25,319 nt of DNA from AC-37 sp034663685 (GTDB taxonomy: Bacteria > Actinomycetota > Thermoleophilia > Solirubrobacterales > Thermoleophilaceae), in the NCBI GenBank assembly GCA_034663685.1, contig JAXDJC010000021.1, positions 1 through 25,319 on the forward strand. The letters are read 5' to 3'. The notes beneath the pieces were generated by a model. That model was not told the DNA's origin. It worked only from the letters and a program-made list of their open reading frames with translations, and made no database searches. The position numbers were made by a program, and so were the translations under genes. Shown piece after piece: positions 7,484 through 14,655 of the stretch (the first letter of the stretch is position 1; every line of letters starts with the position of its first letter).

Positions 7484-9725
7484 GCACGACCGCGGTCAAC
7501 CCGAGGAACACCGCGAAGAACGCCACGAGGGCGCCGGCGCCGGTGAGCAGGCTCACGTCGAAGAAGTGCGTGCCGTAGCGGTTGACCTGGGCGAACTCCG
7601 GGCTCCCGGCCATGCGCTCGTTGAAGTGGAGCCGGGTGCCGATCGAAGCGAGCGCCCACTGCGACGGGTCGAGGTAGCTCATGGCCTTGAACGGCTGCAG
7701 CATCCGCGCCACCGGCACGATCGCCCCGGCGAACAGGAACTGGGGGATGAGCACCAGCGGGATGATGCTCATCGCCTGGTCCTCGCTCGACACGAGGGCG
7801 GACACGAGCAGGCCCATCGCGGTCGCGGCGATCGCGGTGATCACCAGCAGCCCGATCACCGCCGCGTACACGCCGGCCTTCTCGTGCACGGGGCGCAGGC
7901 CGAGCACGATCGCGGTCATGCCGAGCGACTGGACCGTGACCACGGCGCCCACGACCACCACCTTGGAGAACAGGTAGGCGTCGAGCCGGACGCCGATCGC
8001 GGCCTCGCGGTCGCGCAGCGCGCGCTCCTTCACGATCTCGCGCGCGGCCGTGAGGGAGCCGAACCAGATCGGCCCGAGCACGAGCAGGAACATCAGCTGG
8101 ATCGCGTCGCCCGGGCTGCCGCCGGGGCGGTCGAAGATGTGGGTGCCGAAGATCAGGCCGTCGAGTGCGCCCAGCACCGGGACCTGGCCGAGCAGCAGCG
8201 CCATGTTCTTCGTGTCGCGCTTGAAGAGCATCGCCTGGCGCGCCGTGAGCACGCGTGCCTGGGACAGGAAGCCGCGCCCCCGTCCCGCGGGCCTGGCGGC
8301 GCGCGCGCCCGCGGGAGCCGGCTCCGGCACGACGGTTCCCGCACGCGCCTCGAAGCGCTCGCGCAGCTCCTCCGGCGGGGTCTCGTCGAGCGCGTCGTAG
8401 ATGGCCTCGAACGAGTCCACGCCGAAGAAGGCCAGCGCCTCCGCCGGCGTGCCCTCGAAGACCCGGAACCCGCCGGCGCCCATCACCACCACGCGGTCGG
8501 CCAGCCCCAGGCTGGCGGTGGCGTGCGTGACCACCACCACGCCGCGGCCGCCGTCGGCCAGCTCGCGCAGCAGCCTCATCAGGCGGCCCTCGAGCGAGGG
8601 GTCGAGCCCGGTCGTCGGCTCGTCCAGGAAGAGCAGGCTCGGGCGGCTGAGCAGCTCGGTGGCCACGCCGGTCCGCTTGCGCTGGCCGCCCGAGAGCGAG
8701 CCGATCTTGGTGTCCGCGTGCTCGGTCAGCGACAGCTCCGCGAGCACGCGCTCCACGGTCGCGTCGATCTCCTCGGCCGAGGTGTCCTGCGGCAGGCGCA
8801 GGCGGGCGGCGTAGCGGAGCGCCTCGCGCACGGTCAGCTCCGGGTGCACGATCTCGTCCTGCGGCACGTAGCCCACGTCGGTGAGGCGCGCCGCGAGCGG
8901 CTCGTCGTTCACGGTCACGTCGCCGTCCGAGGGCGGGTTCACACCGGCCAGCACCTTGAGCAGGGTGCTCTTGCCGGCGCCGCTGGCGCCGATCAGCACC
9001 ACCAGCTCGCCCGGCTCGACCGCCAGCGAGACGGGCTGGAGGATCCGTTTCTCGCCAACGTCCACCGCCACGTCGTGGGCGGTGAGCCGCAGCTCGGTGC
9101 GGCTGTCGTGGGCCATCAGCCGGCTGCCGTCGAAGTGCACCTGGTAGGGGCCGATCCCGATCGTGGAGCCCGGCGCCAGCGGTGCGCGGTCGGACTGCAC
9201 GCCGTTCACGCGCGTGCCGGCGCTCGAGCCGAGGTCGACCAGCTCGGCGGTCCCGTCGCCGGTGCGCACCAGCTCCGCGTGCATGCGCGAGACGTTCGGG
9301 TCGGGCAGCACGAGGTCGCAGCCCTCCTGGCGCCCGATCGTGAGCCGCTCGCCATCGAAGGCGACGGACTCCTCCGGGAGCGGCTCGGCACCAACCTCGC
9401 CGGGCTCGAAGCGGGTCTCGCCGCCGGCGAGGATGCGCAGCACGGCTCCGTCGATCTCGATCCGGTCGCCGGGCCCGAGCGGCTGCGGCCGGCCGGCCTC
9501 CAGCGGCCGGCCGTTCAGCAGCGTGCCGTGCGTGCTGCCCAGGTCCTCGAGCGTCAGGCCGCCGTTCCCGCGGGCGATCCGGGCGTGCCGGCGCGAGGCC
9601 TTCTCCACCGGCAGCGGCACGTCGTTGTCCGCTGAGCGCCCGAGCGTGACGCCCTCCGGGCCGATCGGATGCCGCGCGCCCTCGTAGAGAAGGACCACGT
9701 TCTCCTGGACGACGCCCTCCGTCAC
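7452..9725 (-). CDS. Double-FHA ABC-2 type exporter (Rv1747-like)
   Basis: A 757-residue full-length half-transporter with fused regulatory domains. FHA1 (about 10-100) keeps R30, S44, H47 and N71. FHA2 (about 112-200) keeps R132, S146, H149 and N174. All are phosphothreonine-binding positions. The ABC ATPase (about 215-445) has Walker A GASGAGKS (246-253), Q-loop GYVPQDE, signature LSGGQ (344-348), Walker B LLFLDEP (364-370) and the H-loop VVTHA. The C-terminal half (about 505-750) is an ABC2_membrane domain with six hydrophobic segments. The layout matches M. tuberculosis Rv1747, which binds and is phosphorylated by its neighbour kinase PknF and is linked to export of phosphatidylinositol mannosides. 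Here kinase genes flank it on both sides. A -10-like TAGGTT sits six bases before the GTG start, so the mRNA may be leaderless. The exported substrate is unknown; a lipid or glycolipid would fit the neighbouring operon. Confidence 0.94.
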   Translation of the reverse strand: MTEGVVQENVVLLYEGARHPIGPEGVTLGRSADNDVPLPVEKASRRHARIARGNGGLTLEDLGSTHGTLLNGRPLEAGRPQPLGPGDRIEIDGAVLRILAGGETRFEPGEVGAEPLPEESVAFDGERLTIGRQEGCDLVLPDPNVSRMHAELVRTGDGTAELVDLGSSAGTRVNGVQSDRAPLAPGSTIGIGPYQVHFDGSRLMAHDSRTELRLTAHDVAVDVGEKRILQPVSLAVEPGELVVLIGASGAGKSTLLKVLAGVNPPSDGDVTVNDEPLAARLTDVGYVPQDEIVHPELTVREALRYAARLRLPQDTSAEEIDATVERVLAELSLTEHADTKIGSLSGGQRKRTGVATELLSRPSLLFLDEPTTGLDPSLEGRLMRLLRELADGGRGVVVVTHATASLGLADRVVVMGAGGFRVFEGTPAEALAFFGVDSFEAIYDALDETPPEELRERFEARAGTVVPEPAPAGARAARPAGRGRGFLSQARVLTARQAMLFKRDTKNMALLLGQVPVLGALDGLIFGTHIFDRPGGSPGDAIQLMFLLVLGPIWFGSLTAAREIVKERALRDREAAIGVRLDAYLFSKVVVVGAVVTVQSLGMTAIVLGLRPVHEKAGVYAAVIGLLVITAIAATAMGLLVSALVSSEDQAMSIIPLVLIPQFLFAGAIVPVARMLQPFKAMSYLDPSQWALASIGTRLHFNERMAGSPEFAQVNRYGTHFFDVSLLTGAGALVAFFAVFLGLTAVVLRRREAAQRR

Positions 9726-9731
9726 CCGCTC

Positions 9732-9737
9732 AACCTA
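9732..9737 (-). promoter_or_regulatory. Candidate -10 element TAGGTT for the FHA-ABC gene
   Basis: Read on the minus strand, TAGGTT matches the actinobacterial TANNNT -10 pattern. It lies six bases before the GTG at 9725, which would place transcription initiation at or next to the start codon. No good -35 is visible. Confidence 0.4.
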
Positions 9738-9742
9738 ACTGG

Positions 9743-9748
9743 TACAAG
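9743..9748 (+). promoter_or_regulatory. Candidate -10 element TACAAG for the kinase gene
   Basis: TACAAG lies exactly six bases before GTG 9755. It keeps the TA of TANNNT but not the final T. The spacing matches the four other -10/start pairs in this window. Within a 29-base divergent gap there is little room for any other promoter. Confidence 0.3.
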
Positions 9749-9754
9749 GCGCCT

Positions 9755-10666
9755 GTGCCAGAGGGTCCCGGAACGGTGGCAGGGCTGGAGTTGGGCGAGC
9801 TGCTGGGCCGCGGCGGGATGGGGGAGGTGTACGCGGCCAGCGGGCCGTCGGGGGAGCGACTGGCGGTGAAGCTGGTGAATCCGGAGCTGCTGGCGGACGT
9901 GACCGCGCGGGCGCGCTTCGAGCGCGAGGTGCGGCTGGCGTCCACGCTGCGGCACCCCAACGTGGTGGGGGTCCACGGCGGCGGGACGGAGGCGGGCCGG
10001 CCCTACCTCGTGATGGACCGGGTGGACGGGAGCGACGTGGAGGCGCTGGTGGCCGAGCGCGGCCCGCTGCACCCGGTCTGGGCCGCGGCGGTGGTGGGCC
10101 AGGTGGGCGCGGCGCTCGACGCGGCGCACACGCTGGGCCTGCTGCACCGCGACGTGAAGCCTCAGAACGTGCTGCTGGCCGCGGGCACGGACGAGCCGCT
10201 CGCGCTGCTGTCCGACTTCGGGCTCGCTCGCCACGAGGCCTCCATGTCGGGGCTCACGAGCACCGGGCAGTTCGTCGGCTCGGTGGACTTCGCCTCGCCG
10301 GAGCAGCTCCAGGGCGAGCCGGTCGACGCGCGCACGGACGTGTACGCGCTCGGCTGCGTGCTCGCCTACGCGCTCACGGGCGAGGTCCCGTTCCCGCGCG
10401 GGCGCGACGTGGACAAGCTGATGGCGCACGCGATGGAGCCGCCGCCGGTGCCGAGCGCGACCGTCGCGGGCGTGCCCGCGGGGGTGGACGCGGCGCTGGC
10501 CCGCGCGATGGCCAAGGACCCGGGCGAGCGGTTCGCCTCGGCGGGTGAGCTCGGCGCGGAGCTGCGCGAGGCGGTGGCCGGCTGCGGCCCGCCGCCGCCG
10601 TGGGAGCTGCCCGCGCGGCGCGAGCCGCCGCCGGACTTCGACCGCGAGGGGGCGACGGTCCTCTGA
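9755..10666 (+). CDS. Soluble Ser/Thr protein kinase (kinase domain only)
   Basis: A 303-residue Hanks-type kinase. It has the glycine loop LGRGGMGEVY, Lys39 for ATP anchoring, HRDVKPQN with Asp133, and DFG with Asp154, followed by GSVDFASPEQ and RTDVYALGCVL. The kinase domain ends near residue 275. The short tail (PPPDFDREGATVL) has no transmembrane helix or sensor domain, so it should be cytosolic. I chose GTG 9755 over GTG 9776 because the PGTVAG...LLGRGG lead-in is common in this kinase family and a -10-like element sits six bases upstream. Starting at 9776 would use a GAGGG Shine-Dalgarno and lose seven residues. It is divergent from the FHA-ABC exporter with only 29 bases between them, a pairing like PknF-Rv1747, so the exporter is the leading candidate substrate. 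Its stop overlaps a candidate CTG start of the next gene. Confidence 0.93.
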   Translation: MPEGPGTVAGLELGELLGRGGMGEVYAASGPSGERLAVKLVNPELLADVTARARFEREVRLASTLRHPNVVGVHGGGTEAGRPYLVMDRVDGSDVEALVAERGPLHPVWAAAVVGQVGAALDAAHTLGLLHRDVKPQNVLLAAGTDEPLALLSDFGLARHEASMSGLTSTGQFVGSVDFASPEQLQGEPVDARTDVYALGCVLAYALTGEVPFPRGRDVDKLMAHAMEPPPVPSATVAGVPAGVDAALARAMAKDPGERFASAGELGAELREAVAGCGPPPPWELPARREPPPDFDREGATVL

Positions 10667-12255
10667 GCCGGGGCGGCCACACGTTCGCCCGCTCGACCGC
10701 GGCGGCCGCGGCCATCGCGCTCCTGCTCGCAGCGCTCGCCGCCACGCCCGCGAGCGCACAGGACGAACGCGACTGCTTCTGGCAGGGCGGCACGCGCACC
10801 ACCAACGTCGCCTACCCGGACCTGGGCGCGCGCTACTGGGTCTCGTCGTTTCCGCTGCCGCCGGGCGCCGAGCTGATCCTGCACGGGCGCTACCCGCACG
10901 CACGCTACATGTCCTTCAACGTCTACGACGCGGCGGCCCAGCCCACCGACGGCCTGGCCGACATCGACATCGCGCCGGACGCCGGCTCGTCCAACCCGTT
11001 CGCGGCGGGCGCCCAGCGCGACCTCGACAAGCGCGACTACACGGTGCGGGTGGTCTCCGGCGCGCGACCCGAGAAGCGCGAGCCCAACACGATCTATCTC
11101 AACTCGGCGGGCCAGGGATCGGCGGTCGGCGTGATCATCTATCGCGTCTACGTGGCGGACGCCGGACGGGACATCGCCGGCGGCGTGGGGCTGCCGGAGG
11201 CGTCGTTGAAGCTCCCGTCCGGGCAGGTGCTCGACCAGCCGCTGGTGTGCCAGGCGCGCCAGGACGCGGGGGCCAACCAGGCCGTCGAGGAGTTTCACGC
11301 GAACACCGACGGGCCCGGCACCGACCCCCGCAACCCCTCGGCCGAGGACCCGATCCGCTGGGAGGCGTTCTTCAACTACGCGCAGGCGTTCAGCTACCCG
11401 GTGCAGGCCACGCCCGCCGGGGCGGGGCGGGCGGTGGTGCCGCGCGACAAGCTCGGCGGCTTCCTCTCGAACGTGGACAACGCGTACACGATCGCGCTCG
11501 CGAGTCGCGGCATCGGCCCCGTGCTGGTGATGGAGGGGAGGGCCCCGGTCACGCCGCGCACGCTGGACGGGCGGCGCGTGATGGAGGGCGGGCAGGTGCG
11601 CTACTGGTCGATCTGCGAGAACGAGCTGGCCAGCCAGCGCGTGATCGACTGCGCCTACGACGAGCAGGTGCGCACGGACGCGGGCGGGCGGTTCACCCTC
11701 GTGATGAGCACGCCCGGCGACCGGCCCGCCAACGCCAGGCCGGAGTGCGGCGTCAGCTGGATCGCGTGGGGGGTGCAGCCGGACGGCTTCGTGATCCTGC
11801 GCCACATGCTGCCCTCGGTGGCGTTCGCGCAGGCGATCCAGCGGGTATCGGAGCCCGGCACCGAGCAGGCCGTGATCGGCGAGTACCTGCCCACGGGCCG
11901 GCACACCACGAAGGCGGACTTCGAGGGGCGCGGGTGCAGACCGCCGGCGGCGGGCACGGGCGTGCCGGCGGCGGTGCGACCGGCGATCCGGTTGTCGGTC
12001 TCACCCAAGCGGGCTCGCGCGGGCGCGCGCGCGGCCTTTCACTTCCGCACCCTCTACCGGGCGGCCGGCGTACTGCGTCCGGTGGCGGGGGCGCGGGTGC
12101 GATTCGCGCACAAGTTCGGGCTGACCGACGCTCGCGGCCGGCTCACGATCCGGCAGCGGTTCACGCACGCACAGGCCTATCGCCCGCGGGCCTGCAGGGC
12201 CGGCTTCGAGTGCGGGCGGACGGCCGTGCGCGCTCTGGCGCCCCCGCGGCGCTGA
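10600..12255 (+). CDS. Unrecognised secreted protein coupled to the kinase gene
   Basis: I do not recognise the family. A signal peptide is clear: FARSTAAAAAIALLLAALAA followed by TPASAQ. A large globular domain follows (about 300 residues), marked by YPHARYMSFNVYD, HANTDGPGTDPRN, YWSICEN and ECGVSWIAWG. It has several cysteines (DCFW, LVCQ, SICEN, IDCAYD, PECG) that could form disulfides in the exported protein. The C-terminal 85 residues resemble an Ig-like add-on (LSVSPKRARAGARAAFHFRT ... ARVRFAHKFGLTDARGRLTIRQ). The start is uncertain. GTG 10600 is the only standard candidate before the signal peptide, but it has no Shine-Dalgarno and lies deep in the kinase gene. CTG 10663 overlaps the kinase stop as CTGA, has GAGGGGG ten bases upstream and gives a normal-length signal peptide, so the true protein probably starts there. 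It is likely co-transcribed with the kinase. Confidence 0.85.
   Translation: MGAARAARAAAGLRPRGGDGPLSRGGHTFARSTAAAAAIALLLAALAATPASAQDERDCFWQGGTRTTNVAYPDLGARYWVSSFPLPPGAELILHGRYPHARYMSFNVYDAAAQPTDGLADIDIAPDAGSSNPFAAGAQRDLDKRDYTVRVVSGARPEKREPNTIYLNSAGQGSAVGVIIYRVYVADAGRDIAGGVGLPEASLKLPSGQVLDQPLVCQARQDAGANQAVEEFHANTDGPGTDPRNPSAEDPIRWEAFFNYAQAFSYPVQATPAGAGRAVVPRDKLGGFLSNVDNAYTIALASRGIGPVLVMEGRAPVTPRTLDGRRVMEGGQVRYWSICENELASQRVIDCAYDEQVRTDAGGRFTLVMSTPGDRPANARPECGVSWIAWGVQPDGFVILRHMLPSVAFAQAIQRVSEPGTEQAVIGEYLPTGRHTTKADFEGRGCRPPAAGTGVPAAVRPAIRLSVSPKRARAGARAAFHFRTLYRAAGVLRPVAGARVRFAHKFGLTDARGRLTIRQRFTHAQAYRPRACRAGFECGRTAVRALAPPRR
10646..10652 (+). promoter_or_regulatory. Shine-Dalgarno GAGGGGG ahead of a candidate CTG start
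   Basis: GAGGGGG is the only purine-rich anti-SD match near the signal peptide of the secreted protein. It is ten bases before CTG 10663, which overlaps the kinase stop TGA 10664-10666. It is downstream of GTG 10600, so it cannot serve that start. Confidence 0.4.
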
Positions 12256-12305
12256 CCGCGGCGGCTCGGTCCGGCGCGTCCACGGGCGCGGTCGGATCGG
12301 GCGTG

Positions 12306-12311
12306 TACGCT
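12306..12311 (+). promoter_or_regulatory. Possible -10 element TACGCT before the L,D-transpeptidase gene
   Basis: TACGCT fits TANNNT in the 114-base gap 12256-12369 and would give a leader of about 50 bases ending in the AGGAG at 12361-12365. No convincing -35 is seen. The rest of this gap shows nothing else I can name. Confidence 0.25.
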
Positions 12312-12369
12312 CGGCGGGTCGGGGGTATGGCCGGGTCCGGGCGGGGACAAGCCACCAGGCAGGAGCCAC

Positions 12370-13191
12370 GTGAGCACGGAAGTCACGGCAGCGGTCGTCT
12401 GCGCCCTCGCAACGGGCGCGCTCGCCTCGGGATTCGCGAAGGATCGCGATGCCGGCCAGAGCGTTCTGGCCGCCGTGCACGCGGGCGCGTCCAGCCCGGA
12501 ATCCCTGTTCGCAGGCGCCGTCGGGGCCTCCGACGGCGTGGTCGCCCGCGTGGCGCGGCGCACCGCTCGCTCCGCGCCGGTGCCACCGGCGAGCGGCACC
12601 GTGGTGGGCGTCCGCCGCGGCCGCTCCGCGGCGTTGAGCCTGCGCCCGGGCGCTCCTCCGGTGGCGGTGCTCGGCGACCGGACCGCCTTCGGGTCGGACA
12701 CCGTCCTGGCGGTTGTGCGCCGTAAGCCGGGCTGGCTCGCAGTGCTCACGAGCGCGCTGCCCAACGGGACGGTGGGCTGGGTCCGCGACGAGCGCAGCTC
12801 CCTCACCACCGGTCGCCGCCGCGTGCGGATCGTGGTGGATCGCTCCGACCAGCGGCTCGACCTGGTGCGCGGGAGCCGCCGGGTGATGTCGGTCGCGGTC
12901 GGCGTCGGCCGGCCCGGGTCGGAGACTCCCACCGGCCGGTTCGCGGTCACCGACAAGCTCGCCGGAACGCGCTTCAGCAACTCGTACGGCTGCTGCATCC
13001 TCGCCCTCAGCGGCCGGCAGTCGCATCTGCCGCCCGGATGGCAGGGCGGCGACCGCCTCGCCATCCACGGAACCGACGGCCGCAGCGCTCCGTCGGTCGG
13101 GTCGATGGGCTGCGTGGCGGTGGACCGCGCGCCGCTCGAGCGCCTCATCCGATCGGTGCCGCTGGGCACGGTGGTGACCATCCGGCCATAG
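12370..13191 (+). CDS. Secreted YkuD-type L,D-transpeptidase with atypical active site
   Basis: A 273-residue exported protein. The N-terminus has a short hydrophobic segment (about 5-20) that may be a signal peptide. Residues about 75-145 resemble an SH3-like region (VVRRKPGWLAVLTSALPNGTVGWV). The YkuD catalytic domain spans about 151-273. It keeps VVDRSDQRLDLV, VGVGRPGSETPTGRFAV, the histidine in AIHGT (H233) and the nucleophile Cys248. Family members form 3-3 cross-links in peptidoglycan or attach lipoproteins to it. The usual ShGCxR motif reads SMGCVA here: the residue after Ser is Met246 and the conserved Arg is Ala250. The catalytic His and Cys are intact, so activity is still possible. 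GTG 12370 is preceded by AGGAG at 12361-12365. The gene is monocistronic, followed by two hairpins and a convergent membrane-protein gene. Confidence 0.88.
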   Translation: MSTEVTAAVVCALATGALASGFAKDRDAGQSVLAAVHAGASSPESLFAGAVGASDGVVARVARRTARSAPVPPASGTVVGVRRGRSAALSLRPGAPPVAVLGDRTAFGSDTVLAVVRRKPGWLAVLTSALPNGTVGWVRDERSSLTTGRRRVRIVVDRSDQRLDLVRGSRRVMSVAVGVGRPGSETPTGRFAVTDKLAGTRFSNSYGCCILALSGRQSHLPPGWQGGDRLAIHGTDGRSAPSVGSMGCVAVDRAPLERLIRSVPLGTVVTIRP

Positions 13192-13195
13192 CGGT

Positions 13196-13210
13196 TACGG
13201 CAAGGCCGTA
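13196..13210. terminator. Short hairpin in convergent gap
   Basis: TACGGC-AAG-GCCGTA is a perfect six-base-pair inverted repeat just after the L,D-transpeptidase stop. Without a T-tract it is a weak, possibly bidirectional terminator. Confidence 0.4.
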
Positions 13211-13226
13211 GCGGCGATTTCGCCGC
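13211..13226. terminator. Second hairpin in convergent gap
   Basis: GCGGCGA-TT-TCGCCGC is a seven-base-pair inverted repeat directly following the first hairpin. It lies between the ends of two convergent genes. The tandem arrangement suggests a shared terminator for both strands. Confidence 0.45.
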
Positions 13227-13251
13227 GGCCGCCGCTTCCGTGCGCGTCGGA

Positions 13252-14538
13252 CTAGAGCTGCGAGCAGCGCACCGGCACGTACCAGTGGCCGAGGTGGTGC
13301 GTGGGGATGATCGCGGTGCGCTTGGCGCCCTCGCCCACCAGCGTGACCGGCCCCACGGGGCGTCCGGCCGCGCACGCCCGGCGCGCCTGCGCGAGCGCCG
13401 GCCGCCAGGCCGGTTCCCCCTCGGTGCGGTGCGGCGCCCGGTAGTCCACGGCGATCGGAACGAGCACGAGGATCGCCAGGGCGAGCTCGCGCAGCCGCGG
13501 GCGCGCTCCGCTGCCGCGCGTGGGCCGGTCCACCGCGGCGATCAGCCCGGTCATCAGGAACATGACCGGCAGGTACATGTAGCGCGAGGCGCCGAGTGCC
13601 CAGGGGATGTCGGGCACGAGCAGGTCGGTCCCGCGGCTCACCACGGGGATCAGGAAGAACGCGACCGACAGCGCGGTGGCGCCGCCGAGCAGCCGGCGGC
13701 GGCGCCCGCGCAGGCGCGACAGCCCGACGGCGACCGCCGCCGCCACGAGCGCGAGCGAGCCCCACGCGAAGGGCGAGCCCGTGCGGCCGCCGAAGAGGTC
13801 GTGCAGGTGGCTGTCGCCCGCGAGGAGGGAGCTGGTCACGCGCTCGGCGAAGATCCGGGGGACCGCGCCCGCGTGCACGCCGCCGATGCGGCCGGCGCCC
13901 TCGTCGCGCAGCACGAGCTGCACGATCAGCCCGAAGGCGATCGCCCCCGGCACCACCCACGCGCGCCGGTCCCGGGCGCGCAGCGCCGACACCAGGCCGA
14001 TCGGGAGCAGCACGCCGGTGAGCGGGTCGCTCAGCGCCGACATGAGCACGACGGCGGTCGAGGCCGCGAGCCAGCCGCGGCTGCGCCTCGGGCAGAGCAC
14101 CGCCCAGAACGACGCGTAGATGAGGAACCAGTGCAGATTGGCCACGGTGCCGGCGATGTCGCGCGCGGTCACGGGGACCAGGACCACCGCGATCGCGAGT
14201 ACGCCGCGCAGCAGCGGCGAGACGATCCACGGCTCGCTCGCCATGAACACGTACGCGGCCAGCAGCGCGACCACGAACGAGGTGAGCAGCGCCATCACGA
14301 GCGGTGCGCGCTCGAGCGGGAGCCAGGTGGCGATCTCCGCGATCACGCGCGCGATCGTGTGGAGGTATCCGAGGTGCGAGGTGGCGAACGTGTTCCACCA
14401 GTGCTGGCTCAGCGCCTGGCCGAGGAAGACCTGGCCGTCCTCCACGTAGAGGGAGTCCCAGGTGGGCGGGGCGTCCGGCCGGCGGACCATCTGGAGCCAG
14501 GTCAGGACCGGGACCGCGAGCAGCAGGAGCCGTGGCAC
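13252..14538 (-). CDS. Polytopic membrane protein, possibly GT-C-like glycosyltransferase
   Basis: A 428-residue integral membrane protein with about ten hydrophobic segments, starting with RLLLLAVPVLTWL. The first extracytoplasmic loop carries an acidic motif (SLYVEDGQVFLGQAL), as in GT-C glycosyltransferases that use lipid-linked sugar donors. I cannot assign a family, so this is inference. A long loop (DEGAGRIGGVHAG ... DSHLHDLFGGRTG) and a soluble C-terminal tail (about 60 residues, ending HLGHWYVPVRCSQL) follow. The start is decided by two signs. GTG 14538 sits six bases after a GATACT -10-like element. The codons between an upstream ATG at 14604 and 14538 often end in A or T, unlike real coding sequence here. 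It is divergent from the PKD protein gene. Confidence 0.85.
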   Translation of the reverse strand: MPRLLLLAVPVLTWLQMVRRPDAPPTWDSLYVEDGQVFLGQALSQHWWNTFATSHLGYLHTIARVIAEIATWLPLERAPLVMALLTSFVVALLAAYVFMASEPWIVSPLLRGVLAIAVVLVPVTARDIAGTVANLHWFLIYASFWAVLCPRRSRGWLAASTAVVLMSALSDPLTGVLLPIGLVSALRARDRRAWVVPGAIAFGLIVQLVLRDEGAGRIGGVHAGAVPRIFAERVTSSLLAGDSHLHDLFGGRTGSPFAWGSLALVAAAVAVGLSRLRGRRRRLLGGATALSVAFFLIPVVSRGTDLLVPDIPWALGASRYMYLPVMFLMTGLIAAVDRPTRGSGARPRLRELALAILVLVPIAVDYRAPHRTEGEPAWRPALAQARRACAAGRPVGPVTLVGEGAKRTAIIPTHHLGHWYVPVRCSQL

Positions 14539-14544
14539 GCGGTG

Positions 14545-14550
14545 AGTATC
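14545..14550 (-). promoter_or_regulatory. Candidate -10 element GATACT for the membrane-protein gene
   Basis: On the minus strand GATACT matches four of six positions of TATAAT. It is followed by exactly six bases and then GTG 14538, suggesting a leaderless transcript and supporting that start over ATG 14604. Confidence 0.45.
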
Positions 14551-14613
14551 GACGACCGGAATCCGTGCCTCGGTGCTGGCGCGCAAACACGCGCATTGCC
14601 TCATCCGTGCGGT

Positions 14614-14619
14614 TAGCGT
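14614..14619 (+). promoter_or_regulatory. Possible -10 element TAGCGT for the PKD gene
   Basis: TAGCGT fits TANNNT in the 117-base divergent gap 14539-14655. It would give a leader of about 30 bases containing AAGGGG at 14645-14650, five bases before GTG 14656. No clear -35 is visible. Confidence 0.3.
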
Positions 14620-14655
14620 CGTCCCGACAGGCGGGCTTCCACCGAAGGGGCGAAC

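Noticed and set aside
7566..9635. Plus-strand open frame of 689 codons
   Set aside because: It is antisense to the FHA-ABC exporter. The exporter has every expected motif and this frame has none.
12256..12369. Possible small gene or riboswitch between the secreted protein and the L,D-transpeptidase
   Set aside because: The 114-base gap shows no conserved fold or credible frame, only a weak -10 and a Shine-Dalgarno.
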